From an uncultured Clostridia bacterium (GTDB lineage Bacteria > Bacillota > Clostridia > TANB77 > RGIG9151): a DNA stretch of 41,297 nucleotides. Below the pieces are notes generated by a model. It did not search any database and had not been told where the DNA came from. It saw only the letters and a program-made list of their open reading frames with translations. Both the position numbers and the translations under genes were made by a program. Positions 33,186 to 41,297 of this stretch are shown here, one piece after another. The DNA lies in NCBI GenBank assembly GCA_934500865.1, contig CAKSUD010000006.1:1-41297 (forward strand), read 5' to 3'. Numbering within the stretch: position 1 is the stretch's first letter; the number at the start of each line of letters is the position of its first letter.

Positions 33186-33551
33186 ATGAAAAAATTTCTG
33201 ATCGCAGTTAGCATTTTGGTGGGAATTTCAGTACTTTTTGGTATTTGGTGTTTGGTTAGTATATTTTTTATAGGGGGATATAGAATAGAGGGAATTTTTA
33301 ATGAGGTTAGTTTGACAGATAATAGTTTAACTATGAGTGGTTCGAGTAATGGAAGTGGAGATGCTTTTGCCGGGTATAGTTATGAAATAAAAGGTGATAG
33401 CATATACATAAAGTTAAGATATGTACTTGTTTCTAGTTTTTTTAGAAGTTCGGAATATGATATAAAAATTGAAGATGATTTTACTAATGTGGATAAAGTG
33501 TATCTTACAAATGGAAAAGAAAATAGGTTAGTATGGGATAAAGGTGAATAG
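33186..33551 (+). CDS. Small membrane-anchored protein, 121 residues
   Basis: A lysine-containing N-terminus and hydrophobic helix (residues 4-30) anchor a small exported domain of about 90 residues (beta-rich, with VSLTDNSLTMSGSSNGSG). No cysteine follows the helix in a lipobox position. GAAAGGGGA precedes the ATG. It follows fhs by 17 bases and ends at a terminator. I recognise no family. Confidence 0.72.
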   Translation: MKKFLIAVSILVGISVLFGIWCLVSIFFIGGYRIEGIFNEVSLTDNSLTMSGSSNGSGDAFAGYSYEIKGDSIYIKLRYVLVSSFFRSSEYDIKIEDDFTNVDKVYLTNGKENRLVWDKGE

Positions 33552-33553
33552 CA

Positions 33554-33581
33554 AAAAAGCTCGGCAAAGACCGGGCTTTTT
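33554..33581 (+). terminator. Terminator after fhs operon
   Basis: An 11-bp stem (33554-33564 with 33571-33581, one G-U pair) with loop caaaga and T5. Confidence 0.88.
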
Positions 33582-33659
33582 GCTTTAATGCTAAATTTGT
33601 CTTATAAATTAGCAGTAAGAAGTTTTGAAAATAAAAAATAGATAATTTGAATTTATTGA

Positions 33660-33688
33660 TTGACTTTGAACATACATTGATGTATAAT
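33660..33688 (+). promoter_or_regulatory. Promoter of the antiporter-MgtC operon
   Basis: TTGACT (33660-33665) and TATAAT (33683-33688), 17-base spacer. Confidence 0.75.
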
Positions 33689-33755
33689 ATATTTTTATGT
33701 CAGTTGATAAAAATGTGTTTGCTTCTGGCGATTTTTTAGAAAGGAAGTTAGTAAA

Positions 33756-35210
33756 ATGTTAAATTCACTTTATTTTAGGTTACAACAACAATCAGGTGTT
33801 GCAATTATCATCATTTCAATTGCACTTATGTTGTTTTGCGGTTTTTTAATGACTCGTGTTACGAAGAAATTAAAACTACCGAATGTTACAGCCTACATTA
33901 TAACTGGAATTTTAATAGGACCTTTTTGTTTAAATTTGATACCACAAAATATGATTGATGGTACAGAATTTCTTGCAGATATTGCACTTGCATTTATTGC
34001 TTTTAGTACAGGTGAATTTTTTAAGTTTTCCAAGTTAAAAAACAATGTTGGGAAAGTTGTAATGATTACTGTTTTAGAGGCTTTGATGGCATCTTTTTTT
34101 GTATTCATTCTTACATTTTATATTTTAAATTTGGATCTTGCATTTTCAATTGTTTTAGCCGCATTAGCTTCCGCAACGGCACCGGCCTCTACAATGATGA
34201 CTATTAGACAAACAAATTCAAAGGGTGATTTCGTAGACACATTACTACAAGTTGTGGCATATGACGACATAGTAGCACTAGTTGCATATAGTGTGGCAAT
34301 TTCAGTTGCTGTTACTGCTATAACAGGTGCAGTTTTTAGCCCATGGAACATAGTGCTTCCTATTCTTAAAAACCTCGTAGTGCTTGTACTGGGCGGTGTT
34401 TTTGGATTAGTTATGAAGTTATTAATTCAAAATAGAAAATCATCGGACAATAGACTTATTATTTCAATTGCACTTTTGTTTGCTTTTTGCGGATTTTGTG
34501 CAGCAATGGATGTTTCTCCGTTACTTGGATGTATGTCTATGGGAACTGTGTATATTAATATAACTGACGATGATAAGCTATTTAAGCAACTTAACTATTT
34601 TAGTCCGCCTATTTTACTTTTGTTTTTTGTGCGTTCAGGATTATCTTTTGATTTAAATGCACTAGTAAAACCTTCAGGCGCAATTGGTGGAGTACCATTA
34701 TTAGTAATTGGAGTTCTTTACTTTATTGTAAGAATACTTGGCAAATATATGGGAGCTTTTCTTGGATGCCTTTGGGCAAGGAAACCTAAAAAGATTCGTA
34801 ATTATTTCGGATTAGCACTTATACCTCAAGCCGGTGTTGCAATCGGTCTTGCAGCACTTGGTGCAAGAACTTTAGGTGGAGAAGAAGGAAATGCATTAGA
34901 AACGATTATTCTTGCGTCAAGTGTGCTTTATGAGTTAATTGGACCGGCATGCGCAAAGTTGTCTTTATATTTAACCGGCTCATATTCAACAAAATTAGAG
35001 GATTTAGTTCCTCTTGAAGAACCAAAGGTAGGGGAAGAACCAAAAAATTCTGTCGAGTTACTGATAGAACGTATACAGAAAATCCAACGTGAACTTGAAG
35101 AAGAAAAAATTAGTGATGAAGAACGTGCATTTACAGAGGCTGCTGAAGAGAATAGCGAGGCATTAGCAATACCGCACGCTCAATTTGTTTCGGGAGGGAT
35201 AATGAGATGA
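33756..35210 (+). CDS. Kef-type cation/proton antiporter
   Basis: A 484-residue member of the CPA2 (Kef/NhaS3) antiporter family with about 12 membrane helices in the first 400 residues and an acidic cytoplasmic tail (about 410-484). The LPNVTAYIITGILIGPF segment and ASATAPASTMMTIRQ near the ion site are characteristic. It exchanges K+ or Na+ for protons; the ion is not determinable here. No RCK/TrkA-N domain is fused. The stop overlaps the MgtC-family start (ATGA), so the two proteins are translationally coupled. Confidence 0.9.
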   Translation: MLNSLYFRLQQQSGVAIIIISIALMLFCGFLMTRVTKKLKLPNVTAYIITGILIGPFCLNLIPQNMIDGTEFLADIALAFIAFSTGEFFKFSKLKNNVGKVVMITVLEALMASFFVFILTFYILNLDLAFSIVLAALASATAPASTMMTIRQTNSKGDFVDTLLQVVAYDDIVALVAYSVAISVAVTAITGAVFSPWNIVLPILKNLVVLVLGGVFGLVMKLLIQNRKSSDNRLIISIALLFAFCGFCAAMDVSPLLGCMSMGTVYINITDDDKLFKQLNYFSPPILLLFFVRSGLSFDLNALVKPSGAIGGVPLLVIGVLYFIVRILGKYMGAFLGCLWARKPKKIRNYFGLALIPQAGVAIGLAALGARTLGGEEGNALETIILASSVLYELIGPACAKLSLYLTGSYSTKLEDLVPLEEPKVGEEPKNSVELLIERIQKIQRELEEEKISDEERAFTEAAEENSEALAIPHAQFVSGGIMR

Positions 35211-35923
35211 TGATAGATCCTATTGCAAAAAACTTAGGCGAATGGTCGCAAAATTTAAATGAATTTAGTATATTGTTTAGAATTTTATTGTCTGTATGCT
35301 TAGCAGGAATTATCGGCTGTGAACGTTCAAGCAAACGTCATTCTGCAGGTCTCCGTACTTTTATTCTTATATCACTTGCAATGACAATTGTTATGCTACT
35401 GGATATTTATTTAACGTCAAATGGTGGAATATATCTTTTGTCGTGTACCGGAATAATTGGTGTAGCAATAATTAGTGTTCATTCACTTTTACTTAGTTCT
35501 CGAAGCCAAATTAAAGGTTTAACTACTGCTGCGGGACTATGGGTGTCTGCTATTATTGGTCTTACCATTGGTGCAGGTTATTATACGGTTACATTAATAT
35601 CATTTTTAGTGCTACTTTGCTGTTTATCTATACTTCCGATGATAGAGCGTTATTTGAAAAACCGTTCTAATCATTTTGAGATTCATCTTGAACTTAAGAA
35701 TAATGGAGCATTATATAACTTTGTAGCAACAATCCGTAGACTTGGATTAAGAATTGATGATATTGAAGCAAACCCTGCATATGCAAATTCTGGGCTTAGC
35801 GTGTATTCAATTTCTATATCTATTGATAGTGAGGAGTTAAAAAAATATAAAACTCATACAGAGATTATAGAAGCATTGCGCAGTTTGGATTATATTTACC
35901 ATATTGAAGAGATGTCTTTATAA
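35207..35923 (+). CDS. MgtC/SapB-family membrane protein
   Basis: A 238-residue protein with about five membrane helices (25-150) and a C-terminal ACT-like cytoplasmic domain (about 160-238). RILLSVCLAGIIGCERSS and SAGLRTFILISLAMTIV are the family signature. MgtC proteins affect Mg2+ limitation responses and membrane energetics. The ATGA overlap with the antiporter gene points to a joint role in ion homeostasis. A second ATG follows the first directly. Confidence 0.92.
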   Translation: MMIDPIAKNLGEWSQNLNEFSILFRILLSVCLAGIIGCERSSKRHSAGLRTFILISLAMTIVMLLDIYLTSNGGIYLLSCTGIIGVAIISVHSLLLSSRSQIKGLTTAAGLWVSAIIGLTIGAGYYTVTLISFLVLLCCLSILPMIERYLKNRSNHFEIHLELKNNGALYNFVATIRRLGLRIDDIEANPAYANSGLSVYSISISIDSEELKKYKTHTEIIEALRSLDYIYHIEEMSL

Positions 35924-35926
35924 AAA

Positions 35927-35953
35927 TTAGCACTCTCTTGTTGACATTGCTAA
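35927..35953 (+). promoter_or_regulatory. CIRCE-like HrcA operator of htpG
   Basis: TTAGCACTC (35927-35935), nine bases, then CATTGCTAA (35945-35953). The left half is a perfect CIRCE arm; the right half matches GAGTGCTAA at 7 of 9. It overlaps the -35 element, so HrcA repression of htpG is likely. Confidence 0.72.
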
Positions 35954-35969
35954 AAAATAGATATATAAT
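35941..35969 (+). promoter_or_regulatory. Consensus promoter of htpG
   Basis: Perfect TTGACA (35941-35946) and TATAAT (35964-35969), 17-base spacer, 22 bases before the start codon; overlaps the operator. Confidence 0.88.
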
Positions 35970-35991
35970 TCGTCATAAAGGAGTGAGTTAT

Positions 35992-37878
35992 ATGGCTAAT
36001 AAACAATTTAAAGCAGAGTCAAAAAGACTTCTCGATTTAATGATAAATTCAATTTATACAAATAAAGAAATCTTTTTAAGAGAATTAATATCTAACGGAA
36101 GTGATGCTATTGATAAGCTTCATTATCGTTCTTTGACAGATGATAAGATAGAAGTTAAGCAGTCAGATTTCGCAATCAGAATTGATATTGATAAGGCTAA
36201 TCGTAATTTAATAATATCAGATAATGGTTGCGGAATGACTGAAAGTGAATTAGAAAATAATTTAGGAACAATAGCAAAGAGTGGTTCTCTTGCATTTAAG
36301 AAAGAAACAGAAGATAAGAAAGGAATAGAACTTATAGGTCAGTTTGGTGTTGGATTTTATTCAGCATTTATGGTTGCAGATAAGATTACTGTTACAAGTA
36401 AATCAGTAGATTCAGACCAGGCATACAGATGGACTTCTAAAGGGGCAGATGGTTATACGATAGAACCTTGTGAGAAGGAGAGTGTAGGAACAGAAATCGT
36501 TTTACATATCAAACCTGATACTGATGAGGAAAAGTATAGCCAATTCCTAGAAGAATACACAATAGAAAATATTGTAAAGAAATATTCTGATTATATAAGA
36601 TACCCTATTAAGATGGAAGTTGAACATGAACATAAAAAAGAAGGTACAGAAAACGAATACGAAAAAGTTAAAGAAGTAGAAACATTAAACAGCATGGTGC
36701 CTATTTGGAAAAAGAAGAAGAGCGAAATTTCAAAGGATGACTACGATAATTTTTATACAAGCAAGTTTAACGACTTTGAAAAGCCAATTAAGGTAATTCA
36801 TAGTGTTGTTGAAGGACAATTAAGTTATAATGCACTTCTATACATTCCGTCACATGCTCCATATGATTATTATACAAAGGAATATGAAAAGGGACTTCAA
36901 CTATATTCAAATGGTGTATTAATTATGGATAAATGTTCAGACTTATTACCTGACTACTTTGGCTTTGTAAAAGGATTAGTAGATAGTCAGGATTTATCTC
37001 TAAATATTTCACGTGAAATGTTACAACATGACAGACAATTAAAGGGAATCGAGAAGAATATTGAAAATAAGATAAAATCTGAACTTGAAAAGATGCTAAA
37101 AGATAATAGGGAAGATTATGAGAAATTCTTTGGTGCATTCGGTATGCAATTAAAGTTTGGAACTTATGCAAATTTCGGTATGAATAAAGATAAGTTAAAA
37201 GACTTATTATTATTCTATTCTTCAACTGAAAAGAAGCTTGTTACATTACAAGAATACTGTAGCAGAATGAAAGCTGAACAAAAAGATATTTACTATGCTT
37301 GCGGGGAAACAAACGACAAGATTGAAAGTCTACCTCAAGTTGAAGCGATTAAAGCAAAGGGCTATGAAATCTTATATTTAACTGAAAATGTAGATGAATT
37401 TGCGCTTCAAGTTTTAATGGAATATGACAAGAAAAAGTTTGTTAATGCATGTGCTGAAAACATAGATATAGCGACTGAGGAAGAAAAGGAAGAATTAAAG
37501 AAAGAAAATGATGAGTTTAAGGGAATGCTAAGCTTTATGAAAGAAAGCATCCAGAATGAAGTTCAAGACGTTAGATTTACAAACAGACTTGTAAATCATC
37601 CTGTTTGCTTAACGAGTGAAGGACCGATTTCTGTTGAAATGGAAAAGACATTAAACAGTCAATTCGGAGATAAGAACCAAGTTAAGGCTCAAACGGTTCT
37701 AGAAATAAATAAGGCGCATCCGATTGTAAATAAATTAAAAGAATTGTATAAAGACAACAAAGATGAACTAAAGAATTATACAAAGATTTTATATTCACAA
37801 GCAAGACTTATTGAAGGACTAAGTATTGAGAATCCAACAGAAATAAGCAATTTAGTTTGTGAACTTATGGCTAAATAG
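35992..37878 (+). CDS. htpG: Chaperone HtpG (Hsp90)
   Basis: A 628-residue bacterial Hsp90. The GHKL ATPase domain contains ELISNGSDAIDK (a glycine where most have NASDA), DNGCGMT, and GQFGVGFYSAFMVA. The middle domain contains LNISREMLQHDRQLK, and a C-terminal dimerisation domain follows. ATG 35992 is chosen over an upstream frame because AAAGGAG lies just before it and the protein begins at the family's usual MANKQFKAESK. The likely HrcA operator suggests heat induction. Confidence 0.97.
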   Translation: MANKQFKAESKRLLDLMINSIYTNKEIFLRELISNGSDAIDKLHYRSLTDDKIEVKQSDFAIRIDIDKANRNLIISDNGCGMTESELENNLGTIAKSGSLAFKKETEDKKGIELIGQFGVGFYSAFMVADKITVTSKSVDSDQAYRWTSKGADGYTIEPCEKESVGTEIVLHIKPDTDEEKYSQFLEEYTIENIVKKYSDYIRYPIKMEVEHEHKKEGTENEYEKVKEVETLNSMVPIWKKKKSEISKDDYDNFYTSKFNDFEKPIKVIHSVVEGQLSYNALLYIPSHAPYDYYTKEYEKGLQLYSNGVLIMDKCSDLLPDYFGFVKGLVDSQDLSLNISREMLQHDRQLKGIEKNIENKIKSELEKMLKDNREDYEKFFGAFGMQLKFGTYANFGMNKDKLKDLLLFYSSTEKKLVTLQEYCSRMKAEQKDIYYACGETNDKIESLPQVEAIKAKGYEILYLTENVDEFALQVLMEYDKKKFVNACAENIDIATEEEKEELKKENDEFKGMLSFMKESIQNEVQDVRFTNRLVNHPVCLTSEGPISVEMEKTLNSQFGDKNQVKAQTVLEINKAHPIVNKLKELYKDNKDELKNYTKILYSQARLIEGLSIENPTEISNLVCELMAK

Positions 37879-37894
37879 AAAAAGCTAGAACAAC

Positions 37895-37923
37895 AAAAAA
37901 ATGACCTTTTAGGTCATTTTTTT
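37895..37923. terminator. Bidirectional terminator between htpG and pgsA
   Basis: A perfect 13-bp stem (37895-37907 with 37911-37923) with a 3-base loop; A and T runs are part of the stem. It overlaps the last codons of pgsA. Confidence 0.9.
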
Positions 37924-38435
37924 GTTTCTTGTATATAACTTGATAAATACATTATAAATGCAAATAATAATGACATTAACGCTAAGATAAATAAAGGAAT
38001 TATATAGTTAGCTAGAATAGTTATCTTTGAACTTAGCATTGAGGCTATTATCGCTAAAAAGAAGAAAATAGTAGAAAGCTTACCAAACCATTTTGACTGT
38101 ATAATAACGTGCTTCTTTAATAATTTTATTGCTCCAAGTCCCATTGATATTTCTTTTATAAAGAAGATAATTACTATCCAAAGCGGTATTAAATTAACTA
38201 TCCAAAGTCCAACTAAAGCGGAAAATTGAAGCAATTTATCCGCTAATGGGTCTAAAAATTTTCCTAAGTCAGTTATTTGGTTAAACTTTCTCGCGATAAA
38301 TCCATCTAAAACGTCAGTAGCACTAGCAAGAACATATAATAAAATAGCAATAGTAAAATTTTCATTTATTAAAAAATATGCCATAAACGGTACTATTATA
38401 AATCGTATAATAGTTAGTATATTTGGTAAATTCAT
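37914..38435 (-). CDS. pgsA: CDP-alcohol phosphatidyltransferase, probably PgsA
   Basis: A 173-residue membrane enzyme with about five to six helices. The catalytic motif is DVLDGFIARKFN..GKFLDPLADK, i.e. DGxxAR with the later G-xxx-D-xxx-D. The beginning NLPNILTIIRFIIVP is typical of phosphatidylglycerophosphate synthase, which converts CDP-diacylglycerol and glycerol 3-phosphate in phospholipid synthesis. It lies 17 bases after clpE and probably shares its promoter. Related cardiolipin-type enzymes cannot be excluded. Confidence 0.88.
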   Translation of the reverse strand: MNLPNILTIIRFIIVPFMAYFLINENFTIAILLYVLASATDVLDGFIARKFNQITDLGKFLDPLADKLLQFSALVGLWIVNLIPLWIVIIFFIKEISMGLGAIKLLKKHVIIQSKWFGKLSTIFFFLAIIASMLSSKITILANYIIPLFILALMSLLFAFIMYLSSYIQETKK

Positions 38436-38452
38436 TTTTTCCCCATTTCTTC

Positions 38453-40717
38453 TTAATCTGTAAGATTAAAGACTAAATTATCACTATAATCGACATAAAT
38501 TATTTTATCATTTAAATTTTCGTGTTTCAACAACATTTCAGCAATCTTATTTTCAATATTCTTTTGGATGGCACGACGAAGTGGACGAGCACCGTATTTA
38601 GCATCATATCCGACAGATACAATGTAGTCTTTAGCGGAGTCAGAAAGTTTAATTGATGTTTTAAATTTCTTTAATTCGTCATTTATTTCATTAATCATCA
38701 TGTCTATAATTTGTCTGATTTCATCTTTTGATAATTCATGGAAAACGATTATCTCATCAAGTCTATTTAAAAATTCCGGTTTGAAATACTCTTTTAACGC
38801 AGACAATATTTTTTCGTCACGAACTTCTGTGGATTGATTAAAGCCGAGTGAGAAGGTAGAACCGGTTCCTGCATTTGATGTTAATATGATTACGGTATTC
38901 TCGAAATTTACTGTTTTTCCTTGACTATCCGTTAATCTTCCTTCATCTAAAATTTGTAATAAGAGATTAAATATATCAGCATGTGCTTTTTCAATTTCGT
39001 CAAATAAAATGATAGAATAAGGGTTTCTTCTAACTTTTTCGGTAAGTTGACCTGCATCATCATATCCAACATATCCCGGAGGCGCTCCAATTAACTTAGA
39101 TACGGCGTGTTTCTCCATAAACTCAGACATATCAAGCCTTATTATTGACTCTTCATTACAAAATAGTTCACAAGCTAAAGCCTTTACGAGTTCGGTTTTT
39201 CCTACACCGGTAGGACCGACAAATATAAAGGAAGGTGGACGTTTCCTATTTCTAAGCCCGGCTCTATGTCTACGAATTGCATTGGATAGGGTAGAAACAG
39301 CATTTTCTTGTCCAACAATTCTTTTATGGAGTGCGGTTTCTAAATTTAGTAACTTTTCAGATTCGGTTTCGGTAATTTTCTTAGCGGGAATTTTAGTCCA
39401 TAATTCGATTACTTCTGCCAAGTCTTCCTCGGTTACAATTGCTTTTTTAATTTTCTTTTCCAAAGCTTCGATTTCATTTGTTAAATTACATTCTTTTGTT
39501 TTTAAGTCGGCTGCTTTTTGGTAGTCTTCAATAGAGTCGGCAGAAACGGCGGATTCCTTTTCTTCTTGAATTCCGCGCAATTGGGCCTTTAGTATTTCAA
39601 GCTTTGCAAGTGGCTTGTTATTTAAATTTATTCTTGAAGATGCTTCGTCGATTAAGTCAATAGCCTTATCCGGTAAAAATCTATCGTGGATATATCTCTT
39701 TGACATAGAAACAGCAGCTTCCAAAGTTTCAACAGGCAGAGAAACCTTATGGAAGTCTTCATAATAAGGTTTAATTGTCTTTAAGATTTCTAAAGTTTCC
39801 TCAGCAGTAGGTTCGTCTACCATAACCGGTTGGAAACGGCGCTCTAGGGCAGAGTCTTTTTCGATGTGTTTTCTGTATTCTTTTAATGTAGCAGCTCCGA
39901 TTACTTGAATTTCTCCACGAGATAAAGCTGGTTTTAGTATATTTGCAGCATTCATTGCACCTTCAGCATCACCTGCACCTGTTATCATATGAAGTTCATC
40001 AATTACTAATATAATGTTTCCTGAATTCTTAGCTTCGTCAATAATTCCACGCATACGAGATTCGAATTGACCTCTAAACTGAGTACCTGCAACAACAGCG
40101 GTAATGTCTAATTGGTATACTTCATGATTAAATAGCTTTGGCGGAACTTTTTTATCAACAATTCTCATAGCCAAGGCTTCAGCAATTGCAGTTTTTCCAA
40201 CTCCCGGTTCACCAATTAAAACAGGATTATTTTTTGTACGACGATTTAAGATTTGAATTGTTCTGTTTATTTCGTTATTTCTACCGGCAATTTTGTCTAA
40301 TTTTCCTTCACGAGCAAGGTCTGTTAAATTAATGCCATAGGTATCTAATAGTTTCCTTTTTTTAGTAGATTTTCTGTCTTGAACTTTTACTTTTGTTGTG
40401 GAATCATTTGAAGCTTGGTCTCCTTCAGGACCACCAAACATTTTTGCAAATGCACCCAAAATAGATTTTTCATCTGCTACCATAGAATTACTGTCTTCAT
40501 TTTCTTGGGATAAATTAGATATAAAATCTTCCATTTCGGAAGTAAGTGATTCTAATTCTTCTTGTGACATTCCCGATTGAAGAAGCATATTGTTTAATGG
40601 GTCAATGCCTCTTTTTTTAGCACATTCAAAGCATAGACCTTTTGTTGTTTGCTTATTATTTTCCATCTTTGTCATAAATATTACGGCAAGATTTTTATTA
40701 CAATCTGAACATAACAT
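38453..40717 (-). CDS. clpE: ClpE-type AAA+ Clp ATPase
   Basis: A 754-residue Hsp100 unfoldase that works with ClpP or as a disaggregase. A short zinc finger (C3, C6, C29, C32) opens the protein in place of the ClpC N-domain, which defines the ClpE type. Two AAA+ modules follow: Walker A GEPGVGKT (169-176) with ILVIDELHMITGAG, and FVGPTGVGKTEL with ILFDEIEKAHADIFN. A short middle coiled coil lies between (about 395-445). A spacer of about 80 residues after the finger is acidic. In Bacillus clpE is repressed by CtsR; no full CtsR site is seen upstream here. Confidence 0.94.
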   Translation of the reverse strand: MLCSDCNKNLAVIFMTKMENNKQTTKGLCFECAKKRGIDPLNNMLLQSGMSQEELESLTSEMEDFISNLSQENEDSNSMVADEKSILGAFAKMFGGPEGDQASNDSTTKVKVQDRKSTKKRKLLDTYGINLTDLAREGKLDKIAGRNNEINRTIQILNRRTKNNPVLIGEPGVGKTAIAEALAMRIVDKKVPPKLFNHEVYQLDITAVVAGTQFRGQFESRMRGIIDEAKNSGNIILVIDELHMITGAGDAEGAMNAANILKPALSRGEIQVIGAATLKEYRKHIEKDSALERRFQPVMVDEPTAEETLEILKTIKPYYEDFHKVSLPVETLEAAVSMSKRYIHDRFLPDKAIDLIDEASSRINLNNKPLAKLEILKAQLRGIQEEKESAVSADSIEDYQKAADLKTKECNLTNEIEALEKKIKKAIVTEEDLAEVIELWTKIPAKKITETESEKLLNLETALHKRIVGQENAVSTLSNAIRRHRAGLRNRKRPPSFIFVGPTGVGKTELVKALACELFCNEESIIRLDMSEFMEKHAVSKLIGAPPGYVGYDDAGQLTEKVRRNPYSIILFDEIEKAHADIFNLLLQILDEGRLTDSQGKTVNFENTVIILTSNAGTGSTFSLGFNQSTEVRDEKILSALKEYFKPEFLNRLDEIIVFHELSKDEIRQIIDMMINEINDELKKFKTSIKLSDSAKDYIVSVGYDAKYGARPLRRAIQKNIENKIAEMLLKHENLNDKIIYVDYSDNLVFNLTD

Positions 40718-40766
40718 AATAAAGTCTCCTTATACATTTTCTTAAGTATATATGTTTAATAGATAC

Positions 40767-40794
40767 ATTATACAACATTTTCGAGTACGGTCAA
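40767..40794 (-). promoter_or_regulatory. Promoter of clpE-pgsA
   Basis: Reverse strand: TTGACC (40789-40794) and TATAAT (40767-40772), 16-base spacer. Confidence 0.7.
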
Positions 40795-40842
40795 TAACTA
40801 TTATGTTACAATTTTGTTAACGTATCATTTTAATAGAAGGAA

Positions 40843-40871
40843 TTGACAGAGGATAATACATTTGTTATAAT
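40843..40871 (+). promoter_or_regulatory. Consensus promoter of the 62-residue membrane protein
   Basis: Perfect TTGACA (40843-40848) and TATAAT (40866-40871), 17-base spacer; divergent from the clpE promoter. Confidence 0.85.
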
Positions 40872-40928
40872 TTTATGGTAAACTAAAAATAAATAATTGA
40901 GTCAGAATTGACAAAATGGAGGTATAAT

Positions 40929-41117
40929 ATGAACACGGTAGCAATCGGAGTAATTTTGGCAGGAAGTGCCGTTGTGGGTTGGATGATAATAATTAAAGAT
41001 TATACGAAAAAAGGGTTCGCTAATAAAAATGATGTTTTGTTTTCTAAAGTATTATTGATTTTGATGGCAGTAGGGATAATGCTAATGGCCATTGGGTGGG
41101 CCGGACTTATAAGTTAA
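40929..41117 (+). CDS. Small two-helix membrane protein, 62 residues
   Basis: Begins MNTVAIGVILAGSAVVGWMI; hydrophobic helices near 4-22 and 40-60 are joined by a basic loop (DYTKKGFANKND). TGGAGG precedes ATG 40929; a longer frame starting at 40908 is less likely. It has its own strong promoter and a perfect terminator, so it is probably well expressed. I recognise no family. Confidence 0.75.
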   Translation: MNTVAIGVILAGSAVVGWMIIIKDYTKKGFANKNDVLFSKVLLILMAVGIMLMAIGWAGLIS

Positions 41118-41120
41118 ATA

Positions 41121-41167
41121 AAAAATATGTCTTCTTCCTTGATTAATGGGGAAGAAGACATATTTTT
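41121..41167 (+). terminator. Strong terminator before tRNA-Thr
   Basis: A perfect 18-bp stem (41121-41138 with 41150-41167) with an 11-base loop and T run. Confidence 0.92.
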
Positions 41168-41172
41168 TTCTA

Positions 41173-41201
41173 TTGACAAAGTTAAAATATTGTTTTAATA
41201 T
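41173..41201 (+). promoter_or_regulatory. Promoter of tRNA-Thr
   Basis: TTGACA (41173-41178) and TAATAT (41196-41201), 17-base spacer. Confidence 0.75.
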
Positions 41202-41220
41202 AAATGAGTCGTAAATATAT

Positions 41221-41296
41221 GCTTATATAGCTCAGCAGGCAGAGCACTTCCTTGGTAAGGAAGAGGTCACCGGTTCGACTCCGGTTATAAGCTCCA
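41221..41296 (+). tRNA. tRNA-Thr (anticodon GGT)
   Basis: A complete 76-base cloverleaf with encoded CCA. Acceptor arms GCTTATA and TATAAGC pair perfectly. The anticodon stem is CTTCC/GGAAG with loop TTGGTAA, anticodon GGT, reading ACC and ACU. The window ends one base later; more tRNAs may follow. Confidence 0.97.
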
Positions 41297-41297
41297 T

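Noticed and set aside
40718..40800. CtsR operator ahead of clpE
   Set aside because: Only a single GGTCAA is seen, within the -35 box; the second direct repeat GGTCAAA at the required spacing is missing.
1..41297. CRISPR array, prophage or integrated conjugative element
   Set aside because: No regularly spaced direct repeats, no phage structural or integrase genes and no attachment-site duplication were seen; the VirD4-like gene alone is not enough.

Overview
The window is chromosomal DNA from a low-GC, Gram-positive anaerobe of the Clostridia; the Lachnospiraceae or a nearby family seems most likely, but I cannot place it further. The signs are AT-rich codon use, strong AGGAGG ribosome binding sites, consensus TTGACA/TATAAT promoters, a valS T-box leader, a Spo0H-type sigma factor beside secE-nusG, formate-tetrahydrofolate ligase, a ClpE-type chaperone and OmpR-type two-component pairs. 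Most of the window is core genome. I see no prophage, insertion-sequence transposase, integrase or CRISPR array.

Layout. 1-4.8 kb: T-box-controlled valS, followed by an SGNH-fold protein and a minimal acyl-carrier-like protein. 4.8-6 kb: a free-standing Rpn/YhgA-type nuclease. 6-11.3 kb: an ABC ATPase and FtsX-like permease, then a response regulator and histidine kinase, separated by a promoter and a very long hairpin. 11.3-12.4 kb: an MscS channel and a 38-residue membrane peptide. 12.4-17.4 kb: sigH, tRNA-Arg, rpmB, rpmF, rpmG, secE, nusG, rplK, rplA, rplJ and rplL, with a likely L1-binding element and an L10 leader; rpoB does not follow. 17.4-21 kb: two small unidentified reverse-strand genes, a YgjP-type metallopeptidase and a second two-component pair. 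21-21.3 kb: a gene-free patch with a miniature inverted-repeat element. 21.3-26.7 kb: an HD-domain protein, a CmpB-family membrane protein, a Nudix hydrolase, prs, nadK and recN.

26.7-30.1 kb is the most unusual part. A four-gene operon encodes two unrecognised proteins, a VirD4/TraG-like coupling ATPase with an altered Walker A motif, and a 55-residue membrane peptide. No relaxase, VirB4 or integration gene lies nearby. 30.2-33.6 kb: a rhodanese, an unidentified reverse-strand gene with distinct codon use, fhs and a small membrane-anchored protein. 33.6-38 kb: a Kef-type antiporter translationally coupled to an MgtC-family protein, then htpG with a CIRCE-like operator over its promoter. 38-41.3 kb: clpE-pgsA on the reverse strand, a small membrane protein and tRNA-Thr at the edge.

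The main functional themes are translation (valS, ribosomal proteins, two tRNAs), protein quality control (htpG, clpE), envelope sensing and transport (two two-component systems, ABC exporter, MscS, Kef/MgtC) and nucleotide or cofactor supply (prs, nadK, fhs). The best candidates for something undescribed are the VirD4-like operon and the SGNH/acyl-carrier pair behind valS.
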